Part shown: piece by piece, positions 8,966 to 19,427 of the stretch
Position numbering within the stretch: position 1 is the stretch's first letter
How the letters are laid out: each line of letters starts with the position of its first letter
Source of the DNA: Caldimonas mangrovi
GTDB lineage: Bacteria; Pseudomonadota; Gammaproteobacteria; Burkholderiales; Burkholderiaceae_C
Reading direction: 5' to 3'
Assembly: GCF_023721835.1 (NCBI RefSeq)
Contig: NZ_JAMKFE010000004.1
Coordinates: 310,001-374,000, forward strand
DNA: 64,000 bases
The notes under the pieces: model-generated
What the model saw: the letters and a program-made list of their open reading frames with translations, nothing else
What the model was told of the DNA's origin: nothing
The model's database searches: none
Position numbers and translations under genes: made by a program

Positions 8966-9787
8966 TCAGGCGTCCGCCAGCAGCCCCAGCAACTCGCGCA
9001 GCACCACCCGGTTCTGAACCAGGCCTTCGGTGCTCGGCAGCCAGTCGAGCAGACGGTCGGAACGAGGGGCGAACAAGCCCATTGGCGCCGGCACCACCGT
9101 CATGTCCGGGCCGAGCGCTTCGCGAAACGCCCGCGCGGCGCGCGGCATGTGCCACGCACTCGTGACGACCAGCACCTTCTTCACGCCGGCATGGCGCAGC
9201 AGCGCGGCACTGCGGCCGGCGTTCTCGCGCGTGTCGCGAGAACTGTCCTCGACCCACTTCAGGCTGCGGCCGTACTCTTCCTGCGCGATGCGCTGCGCAA
9301 TGCGGGCCTCGGGGTGCTCGCCGTCGAGTTGCGCCCAGCCGAGCCCGCCGCTGAAGCCCACGGGCGCACCGATCTGGCGCGACAGCCACAGGCCATAGCG
9401 CAACCGCTCCAGCGAGGTGGTGCTCAGGTCCGACACGCCGTACTCCGGCGCGCGCGGCTCCATGCCGCCGCCGAGGACAACGACGGCGATGCTCGACGAG
9501 CCCTTGGGGTCCGTCCTGGCGGCGGCCTTCACCTCGTCGCGCAGCGATTCGAGGTCGATCGGCCCCAGCGGCCGCGGCGCTTTCAGCACATAAGTCTGCA
9601 GCACGTGCGAAAAACCCTGGGTCGATGTGAGCCACAGCCCGATGCAGGCGAGCAGCACGATCGAAAAACCCAGGCCGCGGCGGGGCAGCAGCAGCCGCAC
9701 GCCGATCAGCACCAGCACGATGAGCGAGGCTGGCGGCAGCAGCAACGCGGTGAGCACGGGCTTGAAGAAGGCCAGGGATTCGAGCAT
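8966..9787 (-). CDS. DUF218 family membrane protein (YdcF/ElyC/SanA-like)
   Basis: The start at MLESLAFFKP gives 273 residues; a longer open frame to 9937 adds a poor, Arg-rich N-terminus. Two hydrophobic segments (about 10-30 and 35-55) precede the DUF218 domain. That domain is recognised by AVVVLGGGM, SGGLGW, EDSSRDTRENA and VVTSAWHMPRA. E. coli ElyC of this family affects envelope and peptidoglycan homeostasis. The gene converges on ubiD and the candidate small RNA. Molecular function is not known for most members. Confidence 0.87.
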   Translation of the reverse strand: MLESLAFFKPVLTALLLPPASLIVLVLIGVRLLLPRRGLGFSIVLLACIGLWLTSTQGFSHVLQTYVLKAPRPLGPIDLESLRDEVKAAARTDPKGSSSIAVVVLGGGMEPRAPEYGVSDLSTTSLERLRYGLWLSRQIGAPVGFSGGLGWAQLDGEHPEARIAQRIAQEEYGRSLKWVEDSSRDTRENAGRSAALLRHAGVKKVLVVTSAWHMPRAARAFREALGPDMTVVPAPMGLFAPRSDRLLDWLPSTEGLVQNRVVLRELLGLLADA

Positions 9788-9939
9788 GTGGGTGCGCAGC
9801 GCGATCGAGGGGAACGGGTGAGGTACGGAACTTCCACGGGCCGGCACGACCCGATGGGCAGGGATTGTGCAGGAAATACACGCCCACGCCGGGCTTCGGT
9901 AAGCTCGCCGCTTCCCGCCACTTTTCATGGAGGCCACCG

Positions 9940-10488
9940 ATGTCGAACCCCGCGAACACGGAAACCATCACTCTCGCCGGGGGCTGCTTCTGGTGCCTGG
10001 AGGCGGTCTACGACCGCGTCGAAGGCGTGCTCGACGTGGAGTCGGGCTACTCGAACGGTGCCGTGCGGCAGCCGAGCTATGAACAGGTGTGCGCCGGCCA
10101 GACCGGCCATGCGGAGGTCGTCAAAGTCGTTTTCGACCCGTCGCGCATCAGTCTGCGCGAGATCCTCGAGATCTTCTTCGTGATCCACGACCCGACCACG
10201 TTGAACCGGCAGGGCAACGACGTCGGCACGCAGTACCGTTCGGGCATCTACTTCCACAGTGCCGGACAGGAGACCGTGGTGCGGGGCGTGGTGGCCCATG
10301 TGGCGGCCGAGCTGTACGACCGGCCGATCGTCACCGAGATCGCCCAGCTGCACAACTACTGGCCCGCCGAGGCCTACCACCAGAACTACTTCGAGAACCA
10401 CCCGGACCAGGGCTACTGCGCCTTCGTCGTCGCGCCCAAGGTCGAGAAGTTCCGCAAGACCTTCGCCGACAAGGTGCGGCGCGGATGA
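9940..10488 (+). CDS. msrA: Peptide methionine sulfoxide reductase MsrA
   Basis: The protein has 182 residues. The active-site motif GGCFWCLE contains catalytic Cys16 and is followed by the usual GYSNG and HYQNYFENHPDQGYC-like blocks (split here as NYWPAEAYHQNYF). It reduces methionine-S-sulfoxide in proteins using thioredoxin. ATGGAGG at 9927-9933 sets the start at 9940. Its TGA overlaps the next ATG (ATGA, 10485-10488), so it is translationally coupled to the ABC transporter. Confidence 0.96.
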   Translation: MSNPANTETITLAGGCFWCLEAVYDRVEGVLDVESGYSNGAVRQPSYEQVCAGQTGHAEVVKVVFDPSRISLREILEIFFVIHDPTTLNRQGNDVGTQYRSGIYFHSAGQETVVRGVVAHVAAELYDRPIVTEIAQLHNYWPAEAYHQNYFENHPDQGYCAFVVAPKVEKFRKTFADKVRRG

Positions 10489-11123
10489 TCGAACTGCGCG
10501 GCTTGCGGTATCGCTATCGACAGGGGCCGGAGTTGGCGTTTCCCGACCTGACCGTGCCGGGTGGCGGCTCGCTGGTCTTGCGCGGGGCGTCCGGCAGCGG
10601 CAAATCGACGCTGCTGGCCCTGGTGGCGGGGCTGCTGACGCCGGCGGCCGGCCAGGTGCGCGTCGACGGCGTGGACGTCGGCGCGTTGCCGCCACGCAAG
10701 CGCGACGCCTGGCGCGGCCGCACGCTCGGCTTTCTGCCGCAGCGCCTGCACCTGAGCGACAGCCTCGACGTGCACGCCAATGTCGCACTGGCCCTGTGGG
10801 CCGGTGGCGCGGCCGTGGATGCTGCGGCCGTCGAGCAGGTGCTGGGACGTCTGGGTGTGGCGGAGCTGCTCCGCCGCCGCCCGCATGAGCTGAGCGTGGG
10901 CCAGGCGCAGCGCGTTGCGCTGGCCCGTGCCCTCGTGCGCCGGCCGGCGCTGCTGCTTGCCGACGAGCCCACCGCGAGCCTGGACGATGAAGCGGCGTTG
11001 GCCGTCGTGCAAGCGCTGCGGCAGGCTGCACAGGATGGCGGCGCAGCGCTGGTCGTCGCGACGCACGATGAGCGCGCCGTGCGTGCGCTCGGGCCCGAAG
11101 CGCAGCAGGTGCGGCTGCCATGA
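10485..11123 (+). CDS. ABC transporter ATP-binding protein (MacB/LolD type)
   Basis: The protein has 212 residues. Walker A is GASGSGKST at about 34-42, the signature is LSVGQAQRVALARAL, and Walker B is LLLADEPTASLD. It pairs with the FtsX-like permease that overlaps its stop by four bases. MacB/LolD-type ATPases drive mechanotransmission rather than classical import. In Pseudomonas aeruginosa a similarly ordered, Zur-controlled operon (PA4063-PA4066, recalled) has ATPase, permease and DUF3299 genes. Confidence 0.93.
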   Translation: MIELRGLRYRYRQGPELAFPDLTVPGGGSLVLRGASGSGKSTLLALVAGLLTPAAGQVRVDGVDVGALPPRKRDAWRGRTLGFLPQRLHLSDSLDVHANVALALWAGGAAVDAAAVEQVLGRLGVAELLRRRPHELSVGQAQRVALARALVRRPALLLADEPTASLDDEAALAVVQALRQAAQDGGAALVVATHDERAVRALGPEAQQVRLP

Positions 11124-12325
11124 ATCTGCTGCGCCTGTCCTGGACGTACCTCTGGTCGCGCCCGCTGGTGACGCTGCTCAACCTGCTGCTGCTGACGTTG
11201 GGTCTGGGGGCCGTGAGTTTCGTGCTGCTGGCGAGCGAACAGATCGAGGCGTCGGTGCAGAAAGACCTGAGCGGCATCGACTTGGTCGTCGGTGCCAAGG
11301 GCAGCCCGATGCAGCTGATCCTTGCCGGGGTGTTCCATCTCGACGTGCCGACCGGCAACATCCCCCTCGGTGCGGTGGCGCAACTGCGTGCGCACCCCAT
11401 GGTGGGGCAGGTCGTACCGATTTCCCTGGGCGACAGCTATCGCGGCTACCGCATCGTCGGCACCACGCCCGACTATCTTTCGCACTATCACGCAGAGATC
11501 GCCGATGGCCGGGCCTGGTCGCGACCGCTCGAGGCGGTGGTCGGCGCCGAGGTGGCACGGACAGCAGGGTTGAAGGCCGGCGACCGCTTCGCGGGCGTGC
11601 ACGGCCTGGGCGGCGAAGGCGAGGCGCACGGCGACACGCCGTACACCGTGACCGGCGTGCTGCGCCCGACCGGCACGGTGGTCGACCGCCTGATCCTCAC
11701 CGACCTCGCGTCGGTCTGGGAGGTGCATGAAGCCGCGACTGCGGTCGACGAGGAAGACCGGCAGCTGCTCGCCGAGGAGCGCGAGGTGACACTGCTGCTG
11801 GTGCGCTACCGCACGCCGCTCGCGGCGGTCAGCCTGCCGCGCTGGGTCAACAGCCAGGCCGAGCTGCAATCGGCCGCGCCGGCGCTGGAAACAGCGCGGC
11901 TGTTGCGCATGGTCGGCGTGGGCACCGACGTGCTGCGTGGCTTCGGCGCGGTGCTGCTGTTGGTGGCAGCGCTGTCGGTGTTCATCGGGCTTTATCACGC
12001 GGTGCGCGAGCGAGGCAACGACCTGGCCATGCTGCGCATGCTCGGCGCACCGCCGCGTCGGCTGGCATGGTTGGTCGGCATGGAGGCGTTCTGGCTGGCG
12101 GCACTCGGTACGGCGATGGGCCTGGCGCTCGGGCACGGCTTGACAGCTTTGCTAGGCTCGATCCTGCAGGCCCAGCGTTCGCTGCCGTTGGACGGCTGGG
12201 CTTGGGTACCGGCGGAATGGGCGATTCCGCCAGCGGCCCTGGCGCTTGCATGCGCGAGCGCTGCCCTGCCTGCCTGGCAGGCCTATCGCCTGGACGTGAC
12301 GCGGCTGCTGCAGGCGCCGCGTTGA
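11120..12325 (+). CDS. ABC transporter permease, FtsX/MacB-like
   Basis: The protein has 401 residues. One transmembrane helix lies at about 15-37 (LVTLLNLLLLTLGLGAVSF), followed by a long periplasmic MacB-like core domain of roughly 220 residues. Three more helices occur from about 270 to the end, the usual FtsX topology. The core begins with the conserved DLVVGAKGSPMQLILAGVFH block. The start overlaps the ATPase stop (ATGA). The substrate is unknown; linkage to a DUF3299 gene suggests metal-related envelope function. Confidence 0.9.
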   Translation: MNLLRLSWTYLWSRPLVTLLNLLLLTLGLGAVSFVLLASEQIEASVQKDLSGIDLVVGAKGSPMQLILAGVFHLDVPTGNIPLGAVAQLRAHPMVGQVVPISLGDSYRGYRIVGTTPDYLSHYHAEIADGRAWSRPLEAVVGAEVARTAGLKAGDRFAGVHGLGGEGEAHGDTPYTVTGVLRPTGTVVDRLILTDLASVWEVHEAATAVDEEDRQLLAEEREVTLLLVRYRTPLAAVSLPRWVNSQAELQSAAPALETARLLRMVGVGTDVLRGFGAVLLLVAALSVFIGLYHAVRERGNDLAMLRMLGAPPRRLAWLVGMEAFWLAALGTAMGLALGHGLTALLGSILQAQRSLPLDGWAWVPAEWAIPPAALALACASAALPAWQAYRLDVTRLLQAPR

Positions 12326-12350
12326 ACTTTTTCTCGGGAGCAAACCACTC

Positions 12351-12611
12351 ATGAAACGAGCCCTTGCGCTGTGTCTGTCTTCGCTGGCCTTGCTGTCGGC
12401 ACCGGTCTCGGCGCAGACCAGCGGTGCCGCGAAGCTGTCGGAACACGCGAAGAAGGACGTCCAGCGCCACCGTGCGATGGCGGCTGCGCACGAAGCTGCA
12501 GCGCGCTGCCTGGAGTCCGGCAAGTCCGAAAACGACTGCCAGAAGGAATTGCAGGCCACGTGCAAGGGCTTGGCGATCGGCAAGTACTGCGGCATGCGGC
12601 ACGAGCATTGA
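12351..12611 (+). CDS. Small secreted cysteine-containing protein, unknown function
   Basis: The protein has 86 residues. A clear Sec signal peptide (MKRALALCLSSLALLSAPVSA) should be cut after Ala21 or so. The mature part is helical and charged, with four cysteines (in ARCLE, NDCQK, ATCKG and KYCGM) and a C-terminal MRHEH. It lies 25 bases after the permease and 42 before the DUF3299 gene, so it is probably in the same operon and acts in the periplasm. In the remembered Pseudomonas operon a His-rich DUF2796 protein accompanies the same transporter. A metal-binding or disulfide-stabilised partner role is inferred only. Confidence 0.7.
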   Translation: MKRALALCLSSLALLSAPVSAQTSGAAKLSEHAKKDVQRHRAMAAAHEAAARCLESGKSENDCQKELQATCKGLAIGKYCGMRHEH

Positions 12612-12653
12612 TCAATGGATGAACGGAGCGCTTGCCGCGCCGAGGTATCGACG

Positions 12654-13169
12654 ATGAAGCAGATGCTGCTCTGGATCTTTTGCGCGGTGCTGTCGCCGGC
12701 ACTGCAGGCGCAGCCGTTGAGTCCGCCGCTGGAATCCCAGCCGGTCGCGCCGCTGGGGACCGGACCGGGCTTTCACAGCCCGCAAAGCCCGATTGCGCCC
12801 TTGAAGGAGCGCGACGACCTGGTGTCGTGGAAGCTGCTCGCCTCGGTCAAGACCAAGACGGAGCGCAATCGCGTCAAGCCGCTGTTCCCCGATGGTGTGC
12901 GTGCGCTGAACAAGCGCACGGTCAAGATCCAGGGCTTCATGATGCCGCTCGAACCCGGCGACAAGCAGAAGCACTTCCTGCTGTCGGCGGTGCCCACCAG
13001 TTGTGCCTTCTGCGTGCCAGCCGGCCCTGAAGGCTTGGTCGAGGTGAAAACGCGCACGCCGGTGCGCTACAGCATCGACCCGGTGGTCGTCGAAGGGCAG
13101 CTTGCGGTGCTCGACAACGACCCGTACGGCATCTTCTATCGCATCGTCGACGGGGTGCCGTCGAAGTAG
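12654..13169 (+). CDS. DUF3299 periplasmic protein
   Basis: The protein has 171 residues with a signal peptide (MKQMLLWIFCAVLSPALQAQ). The DUF3299 core includes VKIQGFMMPLEPGDKQKHF and PTSCAFCVPAGP, with two cysteines that could bind metal. GAGG upstream supports the start at 12654 over 12615. DUF3299 proteins accompany MacB-like transporters in metal-responsive operons. It ends one base before the stop of convergent pdxH. Confidence 0.85.
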   Translation: MKQMLLWIFCAVLSPALQAQPLSPPLESQPVAPLGTGPGFHSPQSPIAPLKERDDLVSWKLLASVKTKTERNRVKPLFPDGVRALNKRTVKIQGFMMPLEPGDKQKHFLLSAVPTSCAFCVPAGPEGLVEVKTRTPVRYSIDPVVVEGQLAVLDNDPYGIFYRIVDGVPSK

Positions 13170-13170
13170 C

Positions 13171-13806
13171 TCAGGGCGCCAGCCGCTCGCGCACCCAGAG
13201 GCCATCCTGCAGTCGATAGCACAGCCGGTCGTGCAGCCGCGATTTGCGGCCTTGCCAGAATTCCCACCGGTCGGGCACCAGGCGGTAGCCGCCCCAGTGC
13301 GGCGGCTTTGGGGGGTTCAGCGCGAACTGAGCGCCGTATTTCGCTGCATTGGCCACCAGCACCGCACGCGAGCTGATCACCTGGCTCTGCGGCGAGGCCC
13401 AGGCACCGATGCGCGAGTCGAGCGGGCGCGAGCGGAAGTAGGCCTCGGATTCTTCTTCGCTGACCTTCTCGACCCGGCCCTCGATGCGAACGACCCGCTC
13501 CAGCTCGACCCAGTGGAACTGCAGCGCCGCATACGGGTTGCCGGCCAGCTCGCGCCCCTTGCGGCTCTCGTAGTTGGTGTACCAGACAATGCCGCGTTCG
13601 TCGCAGCCCTTGATGAGGACGATACGCGTCGACGGGCGACCACCGGGCCCGACGGTCGCCAGTGTCATTGCATTGGGTTCCGGCAGTTGCGCCGCCAGCG
13701 CTTCGTCGAACCACAGTCGGAATTGCCCCATCGGTTCGCCGAGGGAAGCGGTTTCGTCGAGTTCGGCGCGTTCGTAGCTTTTGCGCAGGTCTGAAATCTT
13801 GCTCAT
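13171..13806 (-). CDS. pdxH: Pyridoxamine/pyridoxine 5'-phosphate oxidase
   Basis: The protein has 211 residues, as is usual. Conserved blocks include [24 protein letters not shown] (FMN/PLP binding, here cited as RIVLIKG and YTNYESRKG), [15 protein letters not shown], and the C-terminal [14 protein letters not shown]. It oxidises PNP and PMP to PLP with FMN. The start [11 protein letters not shown] is the family one; the much longer open frame upstream is spurious. The 204-base divergent gap to the next gene shows nothing I can name. Confidence 0.96.
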   Translation of the reverse strand: MSKISDLRKSYERAELDETASLGEPMGQFRLWFDEALAAQLPEPNAMTLATVGPGGRPSTRIVLIKGCDERGIVWYTNYESRKGRELAGNPYAALQFHWVELERVVRIEGRVEKVSEEESEAYFRSRPLDSRIGAWASPQSQVISSRAVLVANAAKYGAQFALNPPKPPHWGGYRLVPDRWEFWQGRKSRLHDRLCYRLQDGLWVRERLAP

Positions 13807-14010
13807 GTGCAGCAGTATAGGAATCAAGTTCCCTGCCACTGTGCGTGCTGACAGGCCGGGCAAGCCCTTAGGGGCAGATCCCACTTCCACCAGGGCGGGG
13901 AGTGCGATTCCATCGGGGGCAGGGGCTGCTCGCAGGTCCGGCGGTCTGGCTTCCCGCAAAGGGGCGAGCAAGCCGCGATGAAGTCGCAACCGAATCAGCA
14001 GGAACACCGG

Positions 14011-14643
14011 ATGAAAGCCGTGCCGGTGGTGATCGTCCTGGCAGCAGGCGCGGGCACGCGCTTCGCAGGACAGAGCCACAAACTCGCACAATCGTTTGGC
14101 CACTCCACCGTGCTGGGGACGACCCTGGCACAGGTGGTGGCGAGCCACCTGCCCGCCGTGGTGGTCACCACCCGCGCACTGCGCGAGGTCGCGCACGGCT
14201 GGGTCGCTGCTCAGGACGTGATCGAAGTGCCGGAAGCCGGGCCGGGCAGCCCGCAACTGGGCATGGGCTACTCGATTGCCGCCGGGGTGCGGGCACGCGG
14301 CGACGCGCCCGGTTGGCTGGTGCTGCCGGGCGACATGCCGCTCGTGAAGGCGTCGACGCTGCGCGCGGTGGCGGCGGCGCTGCAGCACCACCCGGTCGCC
14401 TATGCCCAGCACTTCGGCCGGCGCGGGCACCCCGTGGCGTTTTCGGGCGAGCTGTTTTCCGAACTGGCGACCTTGACCGGCGACGAAGGGGCGCGCCGCA
14501 TCGTTGCACGTTACCCGGCGGCGGCGGTGGAGGTGCAGGACCCCGGGGTGTTGATGGACCTGGACACTCAGGCCGACCTGCATCGCTTGCGGCAGGCGCA
14601 CGACGCGCCTCCGGCCGCCGTTCAGCAGGTCTCGGGTTCCTGA
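14011..14643 (+). CDS. MobA-like nucleotidyltransferase (MocA/CoxC-type)
   Basis: The protein has 210 residues from the ATG at 14011, which has AGGA eight bases upstream; an ATG at 13978 is an alternative. The nucleotide-binding loop [15 protein letters not shown] is followed by LPGDMPLV, the pattern of molybdopterin cytidylyl/guanylyltransferases. It probably activates a molybdenum cofactor, and a molybdopterin oxidoreductase lies 11 kb away. A different NTP-transferase substrate is possible. Its last 22 bases overlap the convergent chaC gene. Confidence 0.83.
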   Translation: MKAVPVVIVLAAGAGTRFAGQSHKLAQSFGHSTVLGTTLAQVVASHLPAVVVTTRALREVAHGWVAAQDVIEVPEAGPGSPQLGMGYSIAAGVRARGDAPGWLVLPGDMPLVKASTLRAVAAALQHHPVAYAQHFGRRGHPVAFSGELFSELATLTGDEGARRIVARYPAAAVEVQDPGVLMDLDTQADLHRLRQAHDAPPAAVQQVSGS

Positions 14644-15356
14644 TCCAGCAGCTGGTGTTCGCGCGCCACGGCGATCAGCTCGCCGATCGCACGGTCGCGT
14701 ATGCCGTGTTCATGCAGGCAGACGTCGGTGCGCAGCACGTAGTCGAGCGTCGAGCCGTAGCGCCCGCGCGCGTTGCGCAGTATGGCGATCAACTGCGCCG
14801 GCGGCAGCTCGCCGGTGAAATTGGGGCTCTGCCGGCTGAGCGTGAAGGCCAGCGCGCGCACGATGCCGTGTGATGTGCGGCAAGGCAGCCAGCGCGGGTC
14901 GTAGACGCCGGTGGGCATCTCGCGTCGCCACAGCTTGTCGAGTTCCGGCAGTGCACGCTCGCGCGGCACACGGAACACCATGCCGCGGCAGGAGCCGCCC
15001 GACAGCAGTGCAAACACCAGGCCGGGCGTCAGCGGCGTGCCGCGGTTGATGCGCGACCACATCTTCAGCGCACGGTGGTAGCCGCGCACGTCGGCCAGAC
15101 GCCGTTCAACGTGCTCGATGTCGGGGTTCCAGATCAGCGACGCGTAGCCGAACACCCAGAGATCCTGGGTGGCGTCCCAGCCTGCGAGCGTCTGCTCGAG
15201 CAGCGGGCGGGGGTCGCGCACGGCGAGCGGTTCGAATTCAAGCGGGAGTTCGGGCGATTGGGACACGGGTGGGCGCGTAGACAGCAAGCCGCCACTATGA
15301 AGGCTTCTTCGGCTGCATGGCAAGCGCCACCCGAATCGCAACGCGGCGTTTCGCAT
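14622..15356 (-). CDS. chaC: Gamma-glutamylcyclotransferase, ChaC family
   Basis: The protein is up to 244 residues. The ChaC signature [13 protein letters not shown] is followed by [25 protein letters not shown] with CRGMVFRV, and YLPCRT-like and NFTGELP blocks. ChaC proteins cleave glutathione to 5-oxoproline and Cys-Gly. The N-terminal 30 residues are Arg/Ser rich and not typical, so translation may begin later, near [11 protein letters not shown]. No strong ribosome site decides this. The 3' end overlaps the convergent nucleotidyltransferase gene by 22 bases. Confidence 0.87.
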   Translation of the reverse strand: MRNAALRFGWRLPCSRRSLHSGGLLSTRPPVSQSPELPLEFEPLAVRDPRPLLEQTLAGWDATQDLWVFGYASLIWNPDIEHVERRLADVRGYHRALKMWSRINRGTPLTPGLVFALLSGGSCRGMVFRVPRERALPELDKLWRREMPTGVYDPRWLPCRTSHGIVRALAFTLSRQSPNFTGELPPAQLIAILRNARGRYGSTLDYVLRTDVCLHEHGIRDRAIGELIAVAREHQLLDQEPETC

Positions 15357-15391
15357 GACCCCGACACCCGGCGGGCGGGCACCGCGCTGAT

Positions 15392-15436
15392 TTGACGATG
15401 TAACTCAGTTACCTAATAATGGACCAACAAGTTACA
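15392..15436 (+). promoter_or_regulatory. edd promoter with palindromic operator in the spacer
   Basis: TTGACG (15392-15397) and AATAAT (15415-15420) are 17 bases apart. The whole spacer is occupied by the near-palindrome TGTAACTCAGTTACC (15399-15413), and a further half-site GTTACA lies at 15431-15436. This placement is typical of a repressor that blocks polymerase. The sequence resembles HexR sites (TGTAAT-like arms), and HexR controls edd/eda in proteobacteria. That assignment is an inference; hexR is not in the window. Confidence 0.7.
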
Positions 15437-15453
15437 TCCACCTACCCCGCGAC

Positions 15454-17268
<1,815 letters not shown>

Positions 17269-17296
17269 AGCAACACCAACGAGAGATGAACCTGCA

Positions 17297-17920
17297 ATGA
17301 GCACACTCGAACTCGCCACCCATGGCCCCGTGATTCCCGTGATCGTGATCGACCGCGTCGAAGACGCCGTGCCGCTGGCCGAAGCGCTGGTGGCCGGCGG
17401 CGTGCGGGTGCTGGAGGTGACGCTGCGCACGCCCGTCGCGCTGCAGTGCATGGAGGCGATCGCCAAGGCGGTGCCCGAGGCGATCGTCGGTGCCGGCACG
17501 GTGCGCAACGGGATCGACGCCCAGGCGGTAAAGGACGTCGGCTGTCACTTCGCGGTCAGCCCGGGCTACACGCCGGAGGTCGGCCGTGCCTGCCAGGATG
17601 TGGGCCTGCCGTTGCTGCCAGGTGTCGCGACCGCCAGCGAGGTGATGCGCGCCAATGCCGACGGCTATCACTTCCTGAAGCTGTTCCCGGCCACGGCCGT
17701 GGGCGGCATTCCGCTGCTGAAGGCACTGGCCGGGCCGTTCACCGACGTGGCCTTCTGCCCCACCGGCGGCATCACTGCGGAGACCGCACCGCAATTCCTC
17801 GCGCTGCCGAACGTCAAGGTGTGCGGCGGCTCTTGGCTGACGCCGGCCGACGCAGTGAAGGCCGGCGACTGGAAGCGCATCACGCGGCTCGCGCAGGAAG
17901 CCTCCGCATTGCGTCGCTGA
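17297..17920 (+). CDS. eda: KDPG/KHG aldolase
   Basis: The protein has 207 residues. The Schiff-base lysine is Lys128 in YHFLKLFPA, with the catalytic region EVTLRTP and the phosphate-binding CPTGGI block. It splits 2-keto-3-deoxy-6-phosphogluconate to pyruvate and glyceraldehyde-3-phosphate. It forms an operon with edd. The stop lies 9 bases from the convergent gloA stop. Confidence 0.97.
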   Translation: MSTLELATHGPVIPVIVIDRVEDAVPLAEALVAGGVRVLEVTLRTPVALQCMEAIAKAVPEAIVGAGTVRNGIDAQAVKDVGCHFAVSPGYTPEVGRACQDVGLPLLPGVATASEVMRANADGYHFLKLFPATAVGGIPLLKALAGPFTDVAFCPTGGITAETAPQFLALPNVKVCGGSWLTPADAVKAGDWKRITRLAQEASALRR

Positions 17921-17929
17921 GCCGGCCGT

Positions 17930-18322
17930 TCAGCCCGGCTTGCGCTCGATCAGTTCGATCTTGTAGCCGTCCGGATCGGTCACGAACGCGATCACCGTGG
18001 AGCCGCCCTTGACCGGGCCGGCTTCGCGCGTGACCTGGCCGCCGTTCGCACGGATCTTGTCGCAGGCGGCATAGGCATCGGGCACCTCGATCGCGATGTG
18101 GCCGTAGGCCGAGCCCATCTCGTAGCGGTCGACGCCGTGGTTGTAGGTCAGCTCGATCTCCGCATGTTCGGGGTTGGCACCGTAGCCGACGAAGGCGAGC
18201 GAATACTGCTGCTCGGGGCGCTCGGTGGTGCGCAGCAGCCGCATGCCCATCACCCGGGTGTAGAAGTCGATCGATCGCTGCAGGTCGCCCACGCGCAGCA
18301 TGGTGTGTAGAAGTCGCATCAT
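17930..18322 (-). CDS. gloA: Lactoylglutathione lyase (glyoxalase I)
   Basis: The protein has 130 residues. [20 protein letters not shown] is the canonical GloA start; metal ligands include the His of LLHTML, the Glu in AEIELTYN, the His in GHIAIEV and the Glu in KIELIE. It converts the methylglyoxal-glutathione hemithioacetal to lactoylglutathione. Its ATG overlaps the stop of the upstream thioesterase gene (ATGA on the minus strand, 18322-18319), so the two are translationally coupled. Confidence 0.96.
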   Translation of the reverse strand: MMRLLHTMLRVGDLQRSIDFYTRVMGMRLLRTTERPEQQYSLAFVGYGANPEHAEIELTYNHGVDRYEMGSAYGHIAIEVPDAYAACDKIRANGGQVTREAGPVKGGSTVIAFVTDPDGYKIELIERKPG

Positions 18323-18873
18323 CGGGGGGGAGTGGAAGCGGGAAGCTCGAGGATAAAGCAGGTGGTCGAAGCGTGCGCGTACAGGGTTCCATCGGGCCCG
18401 ACCAAGCGGCCGTCGGCGGTGCCCATGCGCCCGCCGACATGGATCACCTGCCCGATCGCGCGCACCAGTGGCACCTTGTCGGTCAAGGCTTTCACGTAGT
18501 TCAGCTTCAGCTCGACCGTGGTGTAGGTTTTCCCCGCCGGCAGCGTCGAGTGCACGGCGCAGGCGACGGCCGAATCGAGCAGCGTGGCGATCCAGCCACC
18601 GTGCACCGTCCCTAGCGGGTTGTAGTGACGGAACAGCGGCTTGCCCTGGAACACCGCGCGGCCGTGCTCGGCCTCGACCAGCAGGTAGTCCAGCGTCTCT
18701 GTGATCGGCGGGGGCGGCAGCTCGCCATTCATCATGGCCTGAAAGATGTCCAGCCCGGTCTTGCCCTGCAGCTGATCGAGCCGGCTCAGGCCCGGTTTCG
18801 CGAAGCGCGCGCGCAATTCGGCTTCGCGTTGCTGCCATACGGCAAGGACGTCATGCGGTGCGGTCGTGCTCAT
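18319..18873 (-). CDS. PaaI-type hotdog thioesterase
   Basis: The protein has 184 residues from MSTTAPHDV. The hotdog motif [25 protein letters not shown] (cited as [10 protein letters not shown] and LLDSAVACA) is the PaaI/YbgC-II signature with the active-site Asp. It probably hydrolyses an acyl-CoA thioester of unknown identity. It shares a 68-base divergent promoter region, containing a perfect palindrome, with the marR gene. It is coupled to gloA. Confidence 0.88.
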   Translation of the reverse strand: MSTTAPHDVLAVWQQREAELRARFAKPGLSRLDQLQGKTGLDIFQAMMNGELPPPPITETLDYLLVEAEHGRAVFQGKPLFRHYNPLGTVHGGWIATLLDSAVACAVHSTLPAGKTYTTVELKLNYVKALTDKVPLVRAIGQVIHVGGRMGTADGRLVGPDGTLYAHASTTCFILELPASTPPR

Positions 18874-18906
18874 CGATGTTCCTGGTGTATGCAGGGCACT
18901 TGATGA

Positions 18907-18935
18907 TTGTATATGCAAGTATTGTAGCTACAATA
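18907..18935. promoter_or_regulatory. Divergent promoters with a perfect 16-bp palindrome
   Basis: TATTGTAGCTACAATA (18920-18935) is a perfect palindrome between divergent thioesterase and marR genes. It overlaps a plus-strand promoter (TTGTAT, 16 bases, TACAAT) and a mirror-image minus-strand one (TTGTAG, 16 bases, TACAAT). It is the likely binding site of the adjacent MarR protein. Confidence 0.72.
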
Positions 18936-18941
18936 TAAGCC

Positions 18942-19427
18942 ATGTCGAAGCCGGCCGCAAAATCCCCACTGCAGACACCCGCAGCAGCGCCGCGAGGCTG
19001 CACCAACCTCAAGCTGCGCCAGATCGCGCGCCGGGTCAGCCGCCACTACGATGCGTTCGTCGGCGCCACGGGATTGAAAACGACGCAGTACTCGCTGCTG
19101 TCGCACGTGGTGCTGCTTGGGCCGGTCAGGCCTTCGGACCTGGCCGCGCGCATGCAGCTCGAGGCGTCGACGCTCACGCGCAACCTGCAACCGCTGGTCG
19201 CCCAAGGCTGGGTCGAGTTGCGGCCGGGCGAGGACGCCCGCAGCCGTCTGGTGGTGGCGACCGAAACCGGCCTCGCGAAACGCATCGAGGCACAACGCGC
19301 CTGGAAGCAGGCCCAAGTCGCACTCAATGAACGGCTGGGCGGCGAACGCGTCTCGCAACTGCATGCGCTGGTCGACGAATGCCTGCAACGGCTCGATGCC
19401 GACGATCCGGGAGACGATGATGAGTGA
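18942..19427 (+). CDS. MarR family transcriptional regulator
   Basis: The protein has 161 residues. A winged helix occupies about 20-125, with the recognition region RPSDLAARMQLEASTLTRNLQPL and wing GEDARSRLVVATETG (cited as EASTLTRNLQPL and DARSRLV). It probably represses itself and the flanking thioesterase-gloA and MFS genes through the 18920-18935 palindrome. Its end overlaps the MFS start, so it is in one operon with the transporter. Confidence 0.93.
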   Translation: MSKPAAKSPLQTPAAAPRGCTNLKLRQIARRVSRHYDAFVGATGLKTTQYSLLSHVVLLGPVRPSDLAARMQLEASTLTRNLQPLVAQGWVELRPGEDARSRLVVATETGLAKRIEAQRAWKQAQVALNERLGGERVSQLHALVDECLQRLDADDPGDDDE

